In this document: piece by piece, positions 22,448 through 34,449 of the stretch
Layout of the letters: every line of letters starts with the position of its first letter
How positions within the stretch are numbered: the stretch's first letter is position 1
Source: Forficula auricularia
Taxonomy: Eukaryota; Arthropoda; Insecta; Dermaptera; Forficulidae
Assembly: GCA_024734495.1 (NCBI GenBank)
Contig: JALMQS010000187.1
Location: 4,158,013-4,222,012 of the forward strand
Reading direction: 5' to 3'
Length of the DNA: 64,000 bases
Program-made: the position numbers and the translations under genes
Notes under the pieces: model-generated
The model's input: the letters and a program-made list of their open reading frames with translations, nothing else
Told to the model about the DNA's origin: nothing
Databases searched by the model: none

Positions 22448-23792
22448 TCGGTTATATATTTCGAAAACACGTCACACACAATAAAAGAGAATTGCTATCA
22501 CAGGTTCGAAATATTACTTTTACTGTAATAAGTGTAGGTAAAATTAAGAAAGTTTGGATTCCCCTTCGAAATATAATATATACAACAATTTTGAAGTATA
22601 CATTTGTATCCGATTCGATTGTTTTTTGAGTAAATTTTAAAAATATTAATTGGTGGAAAAAGTAAAACCTTTTCATGACTATGTACACTATCTGCGAAGT
22701 GTTGAGTTAAAAAAACTGAAAACTGAAATAAATGGTGCAGCTTAATTAATACCAATTTCTTTGTATAACTTCACTTCATTGGATATAAACATTCAAAAGC
22801 TAAAAATACTATTTTTTCTCATTTTTCAGTATTTATTATCAGGTAGATTTCAAGTTAGAAAGCACAAAATCTAATCAGTTTTTTCTTAAGAAATAGATAA
22901 AATAATTTTTGGACCAGAACAAACTTTCTATTATTTTGGGTTTTCATGTTTTTTTGAGTATCGAAACCCAAGTACATAGAGATACAAAAAAAATTTAAAT
23001 AATCAACTGGAAGATTTGAGTATCTTTTTTTGAAAAATAGATGGATTCTTTTCAAAAATACAACTCACGGTATAAACCAAATATACCAAGAAAGAATTTA
23101 AATTTTAAGGTCAAAATCCAGATTAAAGTAGGTAATATTTTTACATTGCATCCCTTCAAGAAAAAATTAAGTTTTAGCGTCCGACAAGCTTATTGAATGA
23201 CACGTACCTACTTTGCATTTGATATGCATATCATGGAAACTCACAAACACAGTCTTTGATAGTTAAAAACTGAACAGTTATTTATTGCGCTGACTAGGGA
23301 AGTTACTCTAATATAATCGATTTTCTATTATCGAAATTATATAAGATAACTAGGTAAATCCAGACTTCTGAGTGTGGACAAAGAAAATAAATCATTTTAT
23401 AATAATACTTTTTTCCTACTTTTTATACATACTTATTCGAACTTTGGAAAAAATACAAACAACTAACTAATGAATTAGAAATAAAAAGTATAATATATGA
23501 GTAATCAAATCTAATAGTGCTTTTTTTTAATTTCTGCGGTTTGGTTGTTTTTTTATTGTTTCACAGATTTTCCCGGTTATACCGGCAAACAAGCATTAGA
23601 AGAGAATATAATAAATTTAAATGTATTTTAATTTATCAATTTGAAAAGACTTAAAAACTTCTTAAGGTTGCCATCTATACTTCAAATACGTTTCTTGTTT
23701 CTAACCTGTATTTTCTGCTCTATGTGGCGAATCGCCTCAGAAAATTGTCTTAATAAATAAATAAATAAACATTGTTATTAATAATAATAGTC
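22448..23792. other. AT-rich stretch without recognised genes
   Basis: No supported coding frame. At 23727-23769 a phrase ending GTCTTAATAAATAAATAAAT resembles the tail of a non-LTR retroelement on the plus strand. Confidence 0.3.
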
Positions 23793-24796
23793 TAAAGCGA
23801 ATTCTGACAGATCCGTTATATGTTCTAAATGTAAAAGTGAGATTTCTTAAGAGGGTTATTTGTATCTCTTGTAATGCATAGGTACGTCCAGCTTACTTCC
23901 TTTTCCTTTGATGGTTGATTCTGTTAAGCTTCTTACTTCCTTTTCCTTTGATGGTTGATTCTGTTAAGCTTCTTGTTTTGATTTACCACCATCTTTAAAT
24001 GATGAAATTAATGACACTGTTTTTTGGTAATAGATAAATTAGAGTCTGGATCTGTAAAACACAAAGTAGATGGCAGAATCTTAATCATCATTTAAACTCT
24101 TGTTTGTTGATTTTCAAAATGGCCGATTCCATAGAGTAATATAGAGTGGAAGGCTGCCGTATATAGAAAAAGCGCTCTCTAGCGACTGAAGGGCGAAAAC
24201 TCTTACTACTTAAGAGCTATCCAAAGATCATAAAACATTCAAAGCCTTTGTCATAGATAATAGATACATACGCTTTATGTTATATATATATATATATAAG
24301 CATATTTTTTACTCTTGATAATGTCACCAAAATTTCCCCCGAAGAGAGCGGTTTCCGCCATTTTATTGTCTAATGGTTTCGCCCCGGTCTCGCCAGAGAG
24401 CTCTGTAACTCGTATACGCTAAAATACATTGGCTCCTTTCCACTCTGTATTACTCTATGGCCGATTCATTTAATTTGATGAATTACCAAATTTGAACTTT
24501 TGAAGCCTCATTTTTGCAGGGATAATCAAATAATACCTAAGTCAAGATAATAATAAATATTGGCTATAAAAATACCATAAAGTTAGTAAGAACCAAAAAA
24601 CCAGGTTCATTAATTTCATCATCAAAAGATGGCGGGTAAATCAAAACAAGAAGCTTAACACAACCAATAATTAAAAGAAAAGGACCTAAACAGGAGGTAT
24701 GTATTACAAGAGATACAAACAACCCTATTAAGAAACCTTTCTCTTACATTTAGAATCTATATAAGGGATCTGTCGGAATTCGCTTTAGATGTTCTG
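23793..24796. mobile_element. Foldback element, about 230-bp arms, with a nested hAT-like insertion
   Basis: TCTAAAGCGAATTCTGACAG at the left pairs with CTGTCGGAATTCGCTTTAGA at the right, and the arms stay collinear to about 24030 and 24590. A 40-bp direct tandem duplication in the left arm (units at 23892 and 23932, phrase CTTACTTCCTTTTCCTTTGA) is absent from the right arm. The spacer holds the element at 24130-24459. Confidence 0.8.
24130..24459. mobile_element. hAT-like MITE with 8-bp target duplication
   Basis: Terminal repeats start CATAGAGTAATATAGAGTGG and, inverted, CATAGAGTAATACAGAGTGG. Immediately flanked by GCCGATTC on both sides (24122-24129 and 24460-24467). An 8-bp duplication and CA...TG ends fit the hAT superfamily. 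The interior is non-coding with a (TA)n tract. Confidence 0.85.
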
Positions 24797-26291
24797 AATA
24801 GGCTTTGTAAAATGGCAAAACTTGAGTATTAATAAGAGATTATAAATAACTAAATAGAGATATCACGAACCATAGGTAAAAAAAAGTCGGATAGTTGCCT
24901 GGGAAATTATCAAACATTAAACTCCTGTTTTATGTTAATTTTTATTAAATTTTTGAAAAATCGTTCAAATAACTAAAATCTCGATGCACGCTGAGATGTT
25001 AGGTATGCTTGACTGTAGCATACGGAGTATGACTCAATAGTAAAGTTAACAGCTCGAACCCGGCCTCGGGGATGTTTACAGCCCATGTCTTCGTGTTTAT
25101 TAAATTTTGCCTGCCGAATATCACTTTCGTAACATATTTCGGTTGAATTTTTTTGCAACATATCGCTAAGATTTTATCAATGACTACGGCATAAGAGGTT
25201 TTGACATCTAAAAGTTATTAATTTATTGGTAATATCAAGTTTAGTTAAATGTAAATATTACAACATTCAATTTTAAGTAGTCAAATTACAATTTCTGAGC
25301 TCCATTTGAGTTTCATAAAGATACTATTAATGTTTAATATAAATAAATGTATTCTAAATGTAACATGAATGTCAATGAAAATATGAAATTTTGTAATAAA
25401 TCACCTGCTTTTTTTCAAATATATTTCAAATAGTAAACATAGAAATTTTAATGAAAATAAACATGAGTAAATAGAAGGTTATGATGTCATTTTTTAAAAT
25501 GCTTTCCTTTCTCCCCTCATTTCGTTTTTATCAACAAAACTACGTGCAGTTATCTAATCCAAACGCTTTTTAAAATGGGAATCTTATCGTGAAGAAGATT
25601 CCTTCCTCTCCCTCTTGAATTTATATATTTTAAATCATCCGATCAAATCGACTTCTTTCTCTCCTTTCTTTGGGTGTTTGGTCCCCTCCCCGGTCCCCCT
25701 GGTCCCCCTTCAAATCCCCCTGCCTTGGCTCACTTCACGCGGTTAGGTCAAATATATATAGGGAGTGAAGTGAGCTACCATTGGTTGCCAATGACATCAG
25801 CCACGACCAATCGCTGACAGCGATATTCTGGTCAACTTTCACGGCTCACACTCACACAGAGATAAAATCATGCGCGCACAAACACACGTAAACTCATCGT
25901 GATATAAACACAACAAAACTCTTACTATACACATCAAAATGAAAAGGCAAATGTCAACAGAGAAATGTATCCAAAGTCTTTTGTCCATTTTAAATTAAAT
26001 TTCTAAATTTCTAATCAAGTACCTAGATTATCTCTCGTATTAAAAAGCTTCTAAATCTACTGAATGAACTTTTAGCCAAGGCCTTCTTTAACAAAAAAAA
26101 AAAATCATTTTTTGTTGATTTTTCAGATCAACAAACCTTTTCAAATGTCATCCGAGTAATGTGACGTAATTAGGGGAGTTAAAGCTGCTTAAATAGCGCC
26201 AGCGCAGGCGAAAAATAGGGCGAAGAGAATTTAGTTTTTAATCAATTTTCTGATACCAACTAGACTATCCGATTAAACTATGTTATCAAAT
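24797..26291. other. Intergenic stretch with a promoter-like segment
   Basis: No long frame. 25680-25860 is less AT-rich than its surroundings. It holds AAATATATATAGGGAG (TATA-like, 25750-25765) and GATTGGTTGCCAAT/ACCAATCG CCAAT-like motifs nearby. Spacing and direction are ambiguous, and no coding exon follows, so this is only a weak promoter suggestion. Confidence 0.25.
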
Positions 26292-26886
26292 GAAAGCATA
26301 TTAATTAAGTCCTTATATTTAGAAAATATTACAAAGGCCTTAACTAATACTATAAATAAATAAATAAATCTTTATTACTCGATCTGCTTAGAGGCACGAG
26401 TCCTCGGTGGCTAGGTCAACAAAACATAAATACAAATTAACTAAAGAAATTAATAAACATAAATACAAATCAATTACAAGAAATTAACAATTAATAAACA
26501 AGAAAAAGAAATAGAAATGTGTGCTCATTAACAAATAACATGATCATAGATTTCCATCAAAAGACAAAACTTAATTTAAATAATTCCGTGAAAGCATATT
26601 AATTAAGTCCTTATATTTAGAAAATATTACAAAGGCCTTAACTAATACTATAAATAAATAAATAAATCTTTATTACTCGATCTGCTTAGAGTGCACGAGT
26701 CCTCGGTGGCTAGCTCAACAAAACATAAATACAAATTAACTAAAGAAATTAATAAACATAAATACAAATCAATTACAAGAAATTAACAAATTAATAAACA
26801 AGAAAAAGAAATAGAAACGTGTGCTCATTAACAAATAACATGATCATAGATTTCCATCAAAAGACAAAACTTAATTTAAATAATTA
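26292..26886. repeat. Tandem duplication, unit 298 bp, nearly identical
   Basis: The unit beginning GAAAGCATATTAATTAAGTC at 26292 repeats at 26590 with very few differences, implying a recent duplication or an assembly artefact. Each unit includes the 3' end of the non-LTR element described next. Confidence 0.85.
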
Positions 26887-27030
26887 CCCCCCCCCCCCCC
26901 CCGCAAAAACCCGATACCAGGAGCAAACGACGCATTAGCCATCCCGACATTTGTCATAAGTTGTTAAGGAAACCTGGTCAAAACCTTAACAAGGATGGTA
27001 TGACCTCTTTCTACCTCTGGTAATATTATA
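26349..27030 (-). mobile_element. Non-LTR retroelement 3' end, tandemly duplicated
   Basis: Read on minus, the sequence runs GTCATACCATCCTTGTTAAG, then AACAACTTATGACAAATGTC, then GCCACCGAGGACTCGTGC, CTAAGCAGATCGAGTAATAAAG and an ATTT-repeat tail. AATAAA plus a short tandem tail is typical of some non-LTR retroelements or SINEs mobilised by them. Another copy is at 47888-48245. No ORF remains. The first of the two tandem copies lacks the upstream part. Confidence 0.6.
26887..26902. repeat. Run of 16 C
   Basis: The homopolymer sits where the related copy at 48126 has only CCGCGC, so it arose by local expansion or sequencing error. Confidence 0.9.
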
Positions 27031-27066
27031 AAGCAATTAGCTAATACTAAAGTAAGGTAACTGTGG

Positions 27067-27246
27067 GTAACATGCACCTAAAGATGTCACTCTCCTAGAA
27101 AAAATAACAAAATATCTAATTTTTTAAGTTTTAGTCGATTTTATTTTAATAAGTTAAACTAACTAAATTAAAATCACTACAATTTAAAAAAAATAGTTAT
27201 TTTCTTATTTTTTCTAGGAGAGTGTCATTTTTAGGTGCTTGTTATC
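27067..27246. mobile_element. 180-bp palindromic MITE
   Basis: GTAACATGCACCTAAAGATG at the left matches, inverted, ATAACAAGCACCTAAAAATG at the right. Both continue with GACACTCTCCTAG-type sequence and an AT-rich centre. Non-coding. Confidence 0.75.
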
Positions 27247-28851
27247 AATAGATGCCTTTAGCTTAACATATTCAAATTTGAAATAAATTAAATATGAACA
27301 TTTTATTTTATGTATAATTTTTAGCTAAAAGTGATCACAAAATTGACCTAGCAATTATTATTTTACTTCACTACCAAATTTTGGAACAGGTTCTTCTTTA
27401 AAGACATGTATGGCCTAGAAAATGGGGGGGGGGGATTATTTACAAATTAAAAATATTAAATCTCAAGCTCAGAAAACCAAGAAAGCTAAATAATAATAGG
27501 TATTCAGGACCTTATCTATAAGAATTTATGAGTGTTCACCAGAGTCCCGAAATGAATTTGATATTGTGGGGTAACATTTAGAGGAGAAGTTGGCTCTTAT
27601 TTAAAAGGGCGTGACAATATTTTATAAAACTCAATATTAGAGAAAGAGGGGCATTCGAAAAATTGAAATTATTAAATCTCAAAGCTCAGAAAACGAAGAA
27701 TGATAAAATTTATTAGCTAAGTGGCCTTTTTTAAAGGGTGTGTTTTTGATATTCCAGAGTATCAAAATGGGATAAACTTAGTTTGGTTATCAATTCGTTT
27801 TTTGAGTATAGATCGTGGTTCATAGCAATATTTCAAAGAAATAAATATACAATAATTGAACAAGTTTTGAGTGTTTTCATTGTGAAATCTCCCCACAATC
27901 ATTAGCTACATTATTCCTCCCAGGTTCTCCAAAATCTAACTAAGAAAGGAAAACTAATCTTTTAAAACGGTAGGAACAAATAGTTTCTTTTCAGTAAATT
28001 TGACCAACTTTTTTTTCTCAGTATACCTATATAGCTATCGTAATTTACAATCATATATTTCAATTATTTTCTTCAAAGTTTATTATTATTCATTGCAAAG
28101 AAAACAATCATTAAGATCATCAACCTGATGAGGAAAGCTTTTAGAAATTATTATTTACATGGCGCTTATGGGATTTGTAATAAATCTAATATTTAACCAC
28201 TTTAGATTCACAAAGAATTATCAAAACCAACAGAAAAACGTTTTCTAGATATAGGATTAAACAAAAATCCTCATTAAATAAAAATTAAAATATAAATAGA
28301 CTTATATGGTTTTATTTATTTATTTATTTATTTGATTCAGGTTAGAAGTTATTTTGTCCTATGTACCTAAGTAAAATTGTTGTAAAATTAAAAATGGGTG
28401 ATATGAATAAAAAATCAAACATAGATAAAGAGCAGAGGGAAATTTTTCAAAATCAAAATATTACTTTTTTTTATTTTTTAATCGAAATATTTGAGTTCTT
28501 CATAAATGTAAGCTTAATTCTAAATTCTGTTGAATAACTAGCGAAATTATTCTTAATAAAACATGTATATTGTAAATGGGAAAACAAGATTGAAATTAAA
28601 ATGATTAAAAAAACAAACTATTTTGTGTTATTTGAATTAGAATATAACAGATTTTCTTTCTATGGTTTTATGAAGTATTTATTACTGAAAACCAATAAAA
28701 AAGATCAAAATATTTGGTGTAAGGTAAAAACAATTTTTTGCTTAATTAAAAATTGGTTTTGTTATAATTTGAATATTCAAACAATTTGTTTTTTAGGTGA
28801 GGGTCAGCATGAAGGCTAATCAGTTTTAGGATTCCTAATTTTTGTATTTAA
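27247..28851. other. AT-rich stretch without recognised genes
   Basis: Repeated phrases 'taaatctcaa.gctcagaaaa' at about 27458 and 27675 suggest a diverged local duplication. A TTTA-repeat tract at 28312-28333 may be a retroelement tail. No coding frame supported. Confidence 0.3.
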
Positions 28852-29354
28852 CCTTCCTGCGGGCGTGCTGTGTAATTCACCTTTAGCGGGCTCTTGTAAA
28901 TTTTACGTCATCAAGTTTGGTGTTTTCTTTATATAAATGTTAAAGAATTGCTGTAAGGTTATGAAAAATGATAAATGGTAGTACTTTAAAAAAAATATAT
29001 TTTACTTAAACAAAAAAATGAAACATCACTAAATATTTCTTCTAGCTCTTTTTGTGTAAGCGGCCTACGAGCCATAATAGAACACGTCTAAAACCAAAAA
29101 ATACATTTAGCTATAAAAAGAAACGATATAAATTGAGAAAAAAAATGAAAAAATTAGTTTATTTTATATATATTACTTATACTTTAAGGCGCGTGTCGTA
29201 AAATTTACACTCAACGGAAATTCTCAAATATCATTGAATAACAAAAACTTTTAAGCACACCTGTAGTTTAGAAAAATCCTGACCCTCGAATAAAAGTGGG
29301 GAAGCGATAAGGCGCATGTGTCGTAAATTTTACGACAGCGAGCCCGCTGGAAGG
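28852..29354. mobile_element. piggyBac-like MITE with TTAA duplication
   Basis: Ends are CCTTCCTGCGGGC and, inverted, CCTTCCAGCGGGC. TTAA flanks both sides (28848-28851 and 29355-29358). TTAA duplication with CCY-started ends is the mark of the piggyBac superfamily. Length 503 bp, no transposase. Subterminal repeats contain GTAAATTTTACG-type phrases. Confidence 0.85.
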
Positions 29355-29968
29355 TTAAAAGGTCTATTAAAATAATTTTGAAAATCACAGTATATATTTT
29401 TTCAAAATATAAAAAATAATAAAATTATATGAATTTTAATAAAATAATTTTTTTTTTTTTTTTTTGTTTTAAGTAAAAGATAAATCAAATGATAAAATAA
29501 GAGAAGAGAGAGATAAATGGATCGCTATTGTTTGAACTAATTTTTTTATAGATTATCACCAAATGTTTGATAAGATATCGTCCTCTCTACCTCGAATTCA
29601 ATCGGAAAATCTTTGAAAATAAAGTTATCTGTTGCAGTATTATCTGTAGTATGCATTTGAATAGAAATAAAATTTTAGTTAAAAAAATTAAATATAAGAA
29701 ATAATTTTAATAAATAATTACGATTTGGAATCACAAGTAATATAGCGAGGTTTATTTTAGCAAATAAACTTCACCCATGAACCTCTGAATTCTAAATTAT
29801 CTTACTAACTATAGGTATATTGATTTTCTATTGTCAAGGCGATTTGTTTAGTTAATTGAATCCACTTTATTTCTATAATCAGTTGAAAACAGTTTCACAT
29901 TTAAAAGGCAGAAGAGACTACAAAATATTAATTGTTTTTAGATTCAACCCAGAAAAATTAGACTAGAT
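29355..29968. other. AT-rich stretch, nothing recognised
   Basis: A 20-base T run lies near 29446-29465. No coding or RNA features seen. Confidence 0.3.
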
Positions 29969-30841
29969 CAGGGCTGCCCAACCCGTGCCCCGCGGGCCGC
30001 ATGCGGCCGAGCACTGCAATAGGTAAGTGTGGCCCAACATAAGATCATAAACTTCCTTTAAACATTGAGATTTATATGTAGAGATATATTTATTCCCTTT
30101 TTCGAAATATGAATGTACATTTTTACAATACGTGAAGCTTTTTTCAAGAATAAAATTCACTAAAACTATAAGTTCAACTATATAAGAAAAAAAAAATAAT
30201 GAAGTTTCGAATATTTAAAAATTCTTCTTTTTCTCATATTTTCATTTTCTAAAGAATTTATTAATTCAGTAATTTATATGCTACGACACTAACCAACTCT
30301 ATAGTTATAGCATTCTAGTACAAGGAGACTGGGATTTTCTAGAACAATCACAATTAATTAATAATTTCTCTCCTGGACTAAAACTAACTTGTCATGGCTT
30401 GTCTTTTAGATCTTTGCACGTACTTTAATGTCAATAGTTAATTAATAGTCAGGGATTATTATATCCGTGATCCTTTTAAAAAATAAATTATCATTCTTCA
30501 TATTCTTATTTAATCCCTTTCGATTTAAATTGGTTTACCAGGGCTGTCCAACCCGTGGCCCAATATAGTCACAAAATTCATTAAAACATTGAGATCTATA
30601 TGTAGATACTGGAAAACACAACAATTTGGCCTGATATTTTTTTTTCTCTAAAATAAGAAATCTGAAAATCTACTGTGTAGTTTTCGAAAACTAAAAGTGC
30701 TAATTTTAAATTTTGAATCTGTATCTAGATTTTAATATTTCCGCAAAAATATCAATTGAATTCTAATATTTTATCCACGGTTCAAGACAATTTTTTTTCT
30801 TCTAATGTGGCCCGTGTAAGCCAAAAGGTTGGACACCCCTG
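29969..30841. mobile_element. hAT-like non-autonomous element with duplicated left end
   Basis: Left end CAGGGCTGCCCAACCCGTGC; right end, inverted, CAGGGGTGTCCAACCTTTTG. Flanks are GACTAGAT (29961-29968) and GACTATAT (30842-30849), 7 of 8 matching, consistent with an aged 8-bp duplication. Ends of the form CAGGGGTGTCCAACC followed by GGGCCACAT are common in hAT elements. A second left-end copy starts at 30539 (CAGGGCTGTCCAACCCGTGG) and repeats about 70 bp of the subterminal region, so the element is composite. No transposase. Confidence 0.75.
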
Positions 30842-31566
30842 GACTATATAATTATATATATTGATTAAATACAATTTTATTTAAAAATAATTCTTACTAA
30901 AATAGTAATTTTCAGGCCAGCAAGTCACGAGTGGTCCATAGCCAAAGCAAGAATAAATGTTTGGCTAAAAAAATAGAGACCATGAAAATACAGTTGTCTC
31001 ATTTAATTCTTTACATCATGTGTGGTAAGAAAGAAACAGTAGTGACAGTATACAAAATGAGAGAAGCAAAAAACAAGATGCACCACAAGTAGGTATTTGT
31101 TTTACTCAATAACCTAGTAAATCTATTTAAGGAAAACTTAAAATTGTATATAATTAATCATTTACAAAAGTCATAATTTATAATTATTAAAAAGTTATAA
31201 TTGAATTATGACAAAAAAAAAAAAACTTATTTCAAAATTTCCAAAGGAGTTAATCATTTTAACAAGATAAATCTTTAAAAAAAGTTTATTGGTAATTAAA
31301 AAGTAATAAAATATTTAGTTAATAAAGAAGCTTTTAATTTTTATTTACTATATCAATTTCTCACGTGAATCTGATGAGTAATCCGCCTGGAAAGCAGAAA
31401 TGAAGAATTTGTAAAAGGAGTGCCGTATTGGTTGTCTAACTTGCAGGCGCTCGGAGGAAAGGATTCGGAAACTTCAATATTTTACTTTCACCTATTAAAT
31501 ATATAGCTTGGAAACATACTTTTGAATTTATAACAGGAATAGTAGGTAATTGGATAAATTAAAAGC
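30842..31566. other. AT-rich stretch, nothing recognised
   Basis: No frame, tRNA or delimited repeat seen. Confidence 0.3.
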
Positions 31567-31656
31567 AGGGAGTTTTTATTAAATGGGCCAGAAGTTTCGT
31601 CATTTTATTTTGACTTCCTGACTGGCTCATTTTATCACTCTTTAAATTGAAAGTTT

Positions 31657-31720
31657 TTTGCAGAGAGTAGTAGAATTTTTATAAATTGAAGGAGACAATA
31701 AAAGAGTGTGTCTTCTGCTG
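31657..31720 (+). other. Box A hairpin motif (AGTAGAA/TTCTGCT)
   Basis: GCAGAGAGTAGTAGAATTTT, then GGAGACAATAAAAGAG and TGTCTTCTGCT. An inner AGACA...TGTCT pair is possible. Same subtype as 5991 and 38233. Confidence 0.5.
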
Positions 31721-31860
31721 GAATTTTAAATTTTAAATTTAATTATAACGATGATTGTCTCCTTCAATTTATCACTCTTTGTCAAAAATAATTTTACTAT
31801 AAGACAAAACATCATTATAGTAAAATGGTTTTTGACAAAGAGTGATAAAATGAGCCACTA

Positions 31861-32069
31861 AGGGCCAGTTGCATGACGGTTTGTAAAGTCTTTGTTAAAG
31901 TTAACAAAGGATAAAACCTTAGAATTCACCTTGTGCCCGGCGGGATGGCCAATCAGATGAAAGTGCATGTCGTCTGATTGGCCATCCGGTCGGGCACAAG
32001 GTGAATTCTAAGGTTTTACCCTTTCTCACCTTTAACAAAGACTTTACAAACCGACATATAACTGGCCCT
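31861..32069. mobile_element. Palindromic MITE, copy 1
   Basis: AGGGCCAGTTGCATGACGGT at the left and AGGGCCAGTTATATGTCGGT (inverted) at the right. The arms are nearly complementary along their whole length, with the inner phrase TGTGCCCGGCGGGATGGCC. Second copy at 34450-34668. Confidence 0.85.
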
Positions 32070-32122
32070 GAGTAAGTCAAAATAAAATGATGAAATGTCT
32101 GGCCCATTTTATAAAAACTCTG

Positions 32123-33009
32123 GTGTTTTTAATTTATCAATTTCCTTATAAAAAAATTATGTTGTAAATTTACTATAGATATGAATGATGTAACATTATA
32201 CTTTTGAATCTTTGCAGTATAATAATTTAATTAAAAATCTGGCGTGACTTTAGCACCCCACATGAATCAACCATACCTTAGCTCCACCTTGCGTATTCAT
32301 TTCCAAATTTAAGGTACAAATCTGAGGGCCGATGCAATGCCAGGCTTTACAGAAAGTAACTCGCCCTATTTTAATGCCTCTTTAACTTCGCACTGGAAAT
32401 CTGATGATGCCTGAATTTTTTTCCCTTAATACTAGTCTATAAGCTTAAGTAAATTACGAAATTTCATATTTCTATTTATTATACTATCCGAGTTAATAGC
32501 CAAAAAATAAGCTTTTTTGTCATTCACTCACTGACTTTTCAACATTCTAGAGAACTACCCATGATCCTAGAATGTTGATATTTGGCCTAATAGTAGAATT
32601 TGGAGTACTAATAAAAGAAAAAATCTGAAAAGCGAAACTATCACTTCTTCAGGATCTAAAACGTACGGGTGAAATTTATAAGATAAATTAATAGTAATTA
32701 CAAATTCAATGTCCCTATAAAGCTGAAATTTGGTATACTCGTAGAGTTTAGCAGATAAATAATGGAGCGAAACGTTAACTTCCTAAGAATTTTAAATAAA
32801 GGAATGAATTTATAATCTAAATTCTCATCTAGTAAAAATTAGGATAATTAATTTGTACCGGTAAACTTCCATAATGTTACATATTTTGGTAGAATTTAGA
32901 TCATTAATAAAGGTTGAAATCGAAAAAGTGAAACTTTCGCTTATTCGGAACCTCAAACGAAGGGGTGAAATTTATAGGCTAAATTAACATATCCATAATA
33001 TAAAATGAG
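32123..33009. repeat. Diverged non-coding repeats
   Basis: Phrases such as 'gggtgaaatttata.g.taaatta' occur at about 32664 and 32964, each after a GAAAC-type phrase (about 32635 and 32930), suggesting units of roughly 300 bp. No coding frame. Confidence 0.35.
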
Positions 33010-33545
33010 CTTAGCTTACATCTATAAGAAATACTCTTTTACAATGGTATGTAATATCTTTGCTATACATATTTTAATTATTTATCAAAATTACTCTGAA
33101 GGGGGGACCCTTTTTTAACTTTTCCCTGAAGTTTATATGAAGAATATTTTTTCCAGATATTTTGACCAAATTACATTATTTTAAATCTATATGCAATACT
33201 TTTTTAGACATGTATGTAATTTCTTGGGAATTCAAATTGTATTCCTCTATTCAAATCAAAAATTTGCTAATAAGGGGGGTCATAGTTTTTTTTTCAGATA
33301 TTTTGATGATATTATATTATTTTATATCTATATGAAATACTCTTTTAGAAATGTAAATAATTTCTTAGAAATTTAATTTCTATTCATCTGTCAAAATCAA
33401 AAAATTGCATATGAGGGGGACCCTTTGTTGACTTTTCCCTTTTAAAAGGCTTATATGAAGAATAGTTTTTCCAGATATTTTGATATCACATTATTTTATA
33501 TCATAATGAAATACTTTTTTAGAAATATATAATTTCTTAAAATTT
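33010..33545. repeat. Diverged tandem array, units of about 140-175 bp
   Basis: The phrase AATACTYTTTTAGAMATG occurs near 33029, 33194, 33334 and 33508, each preceded by 'attttga...attattttatatctatatg' and associated with GGGGGACCC or GGGGGTCAT. Four diverged units, no open frame. Confidence 0.65.
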
Positions 33546-34449
33546 TTCGAACACCTCTCCTGGTTACGTTTATGAATCTAGTATCTAGTGGGTCTCTCAA
33601 AATCTAGTTCATAGAATTATTTCATTTCATTATTTTGTCTAGCAACGTCCTTAAAAGTAAAATAAAATAAATACCGATTTTCGAGGAAAAATCGTGAGGA
33701 CGGATGAGTGGAGAATATAAAAACAACAAATCACTGCCAATCCTACTGACACATTGGCGAAAAAAATAAATAAAACGTTGCTAGCCTTGAATTGACCAAT
33801 TGCATCTTTAAAGATATTTTAAAACTTTCACCCATAAATTTAACATCGATTTTTATAAATTTATACATGAATAAAATAAGCAAATGTTAATCGACAAAAT
33901 GAAATAATATCAGTACCTATATCAATATCTGGTAAAAAGATAAAATATTTTTCTACACCCGTGTAGGGAGAATAATAAATTAGTCCAAGATTCAGTGCAA
34001 AAAACAGTTTCTCTATAATCTATGTGATAATTTTATCTAATTTTCTGAGATTTTTGACAAACGTTTTTATCCAATTTTTGTTTGTATAAATACAAAAATT
34101 TATTTATTTCGGCTGGGCAAATGGAAATGAAATTTTTTACCTCACAACGAGAGCAAGAAAAGCTAGTGAAAGTCGTGAAAATTTTTTTAAAAAATTTTTA
34201 AAAAGCTGCAAATACGGGAATTATCTATACAAGCTTTGTGGGTATTTAGTATGCTGCTGACAATTCAGGTTTAGGATTTTGGCCCTAAATCTATTTGTCT
34301 GCAATAGCTCGCACCTCCACAAGGTATCTGCGAAATTTGCAGAGAGGGTACCGAGTTTTGAAAAAATGTTCGCTTTTTGCCCCAATTTCAATTTTACATA
34401 AGGAGAGAAGCTCGTCAAAAACATAAATACGATTTATTTTCTTCCTCTT
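33546..34449. other. AT-rich stretch, nothing recognised
   Basis: No coding or RNA features. Frames at 34221-34503 overlap the next MITE and are not supported. Confidence 0.3.

Larger units (their letters stand above)
31567..32122. mobile_element. Foldback element containing box A and a nested MITE
   Basis: Left arm phrases ATGGGCCAGAAGTTTCGTCA and TGACTGGCTCATTTTATCAC pair with the right arm, which is split by the MITE at 31861-32069: AGTGATAAAATGAGCCACT before it and GTCAAAATAAAATGATGAAA after it. Box A lies in the spacer, followed by a further local hairpin (GACAAAGAGTGATAAA and its inverse). This is nesting of at least two elements. Confidence 0.75.

Noticed and set aside
18207..22484. 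Gly/Trp/Val-rich and Pro/Thr/His-rich frames in the Helitrons
   Set aside because: They come from G-rich simple sequence, appear in several frames and strands, and one spans the N gap.
23746..23769. Plus-strand SINE or LINE tail (AATAAATAAATAAAT)
   Set aside because: Only about 40 bases of possible 3' end precede it, too little to delimit an element.
26349..27030. LTR retrotransposon
   Set aside because: The repeated sequence is a direct tandem duplication lacking TG...CA ends, primer-binding site or gag-pol. The ATTT tail and AATAAA fit a non-LTR 3' end better.
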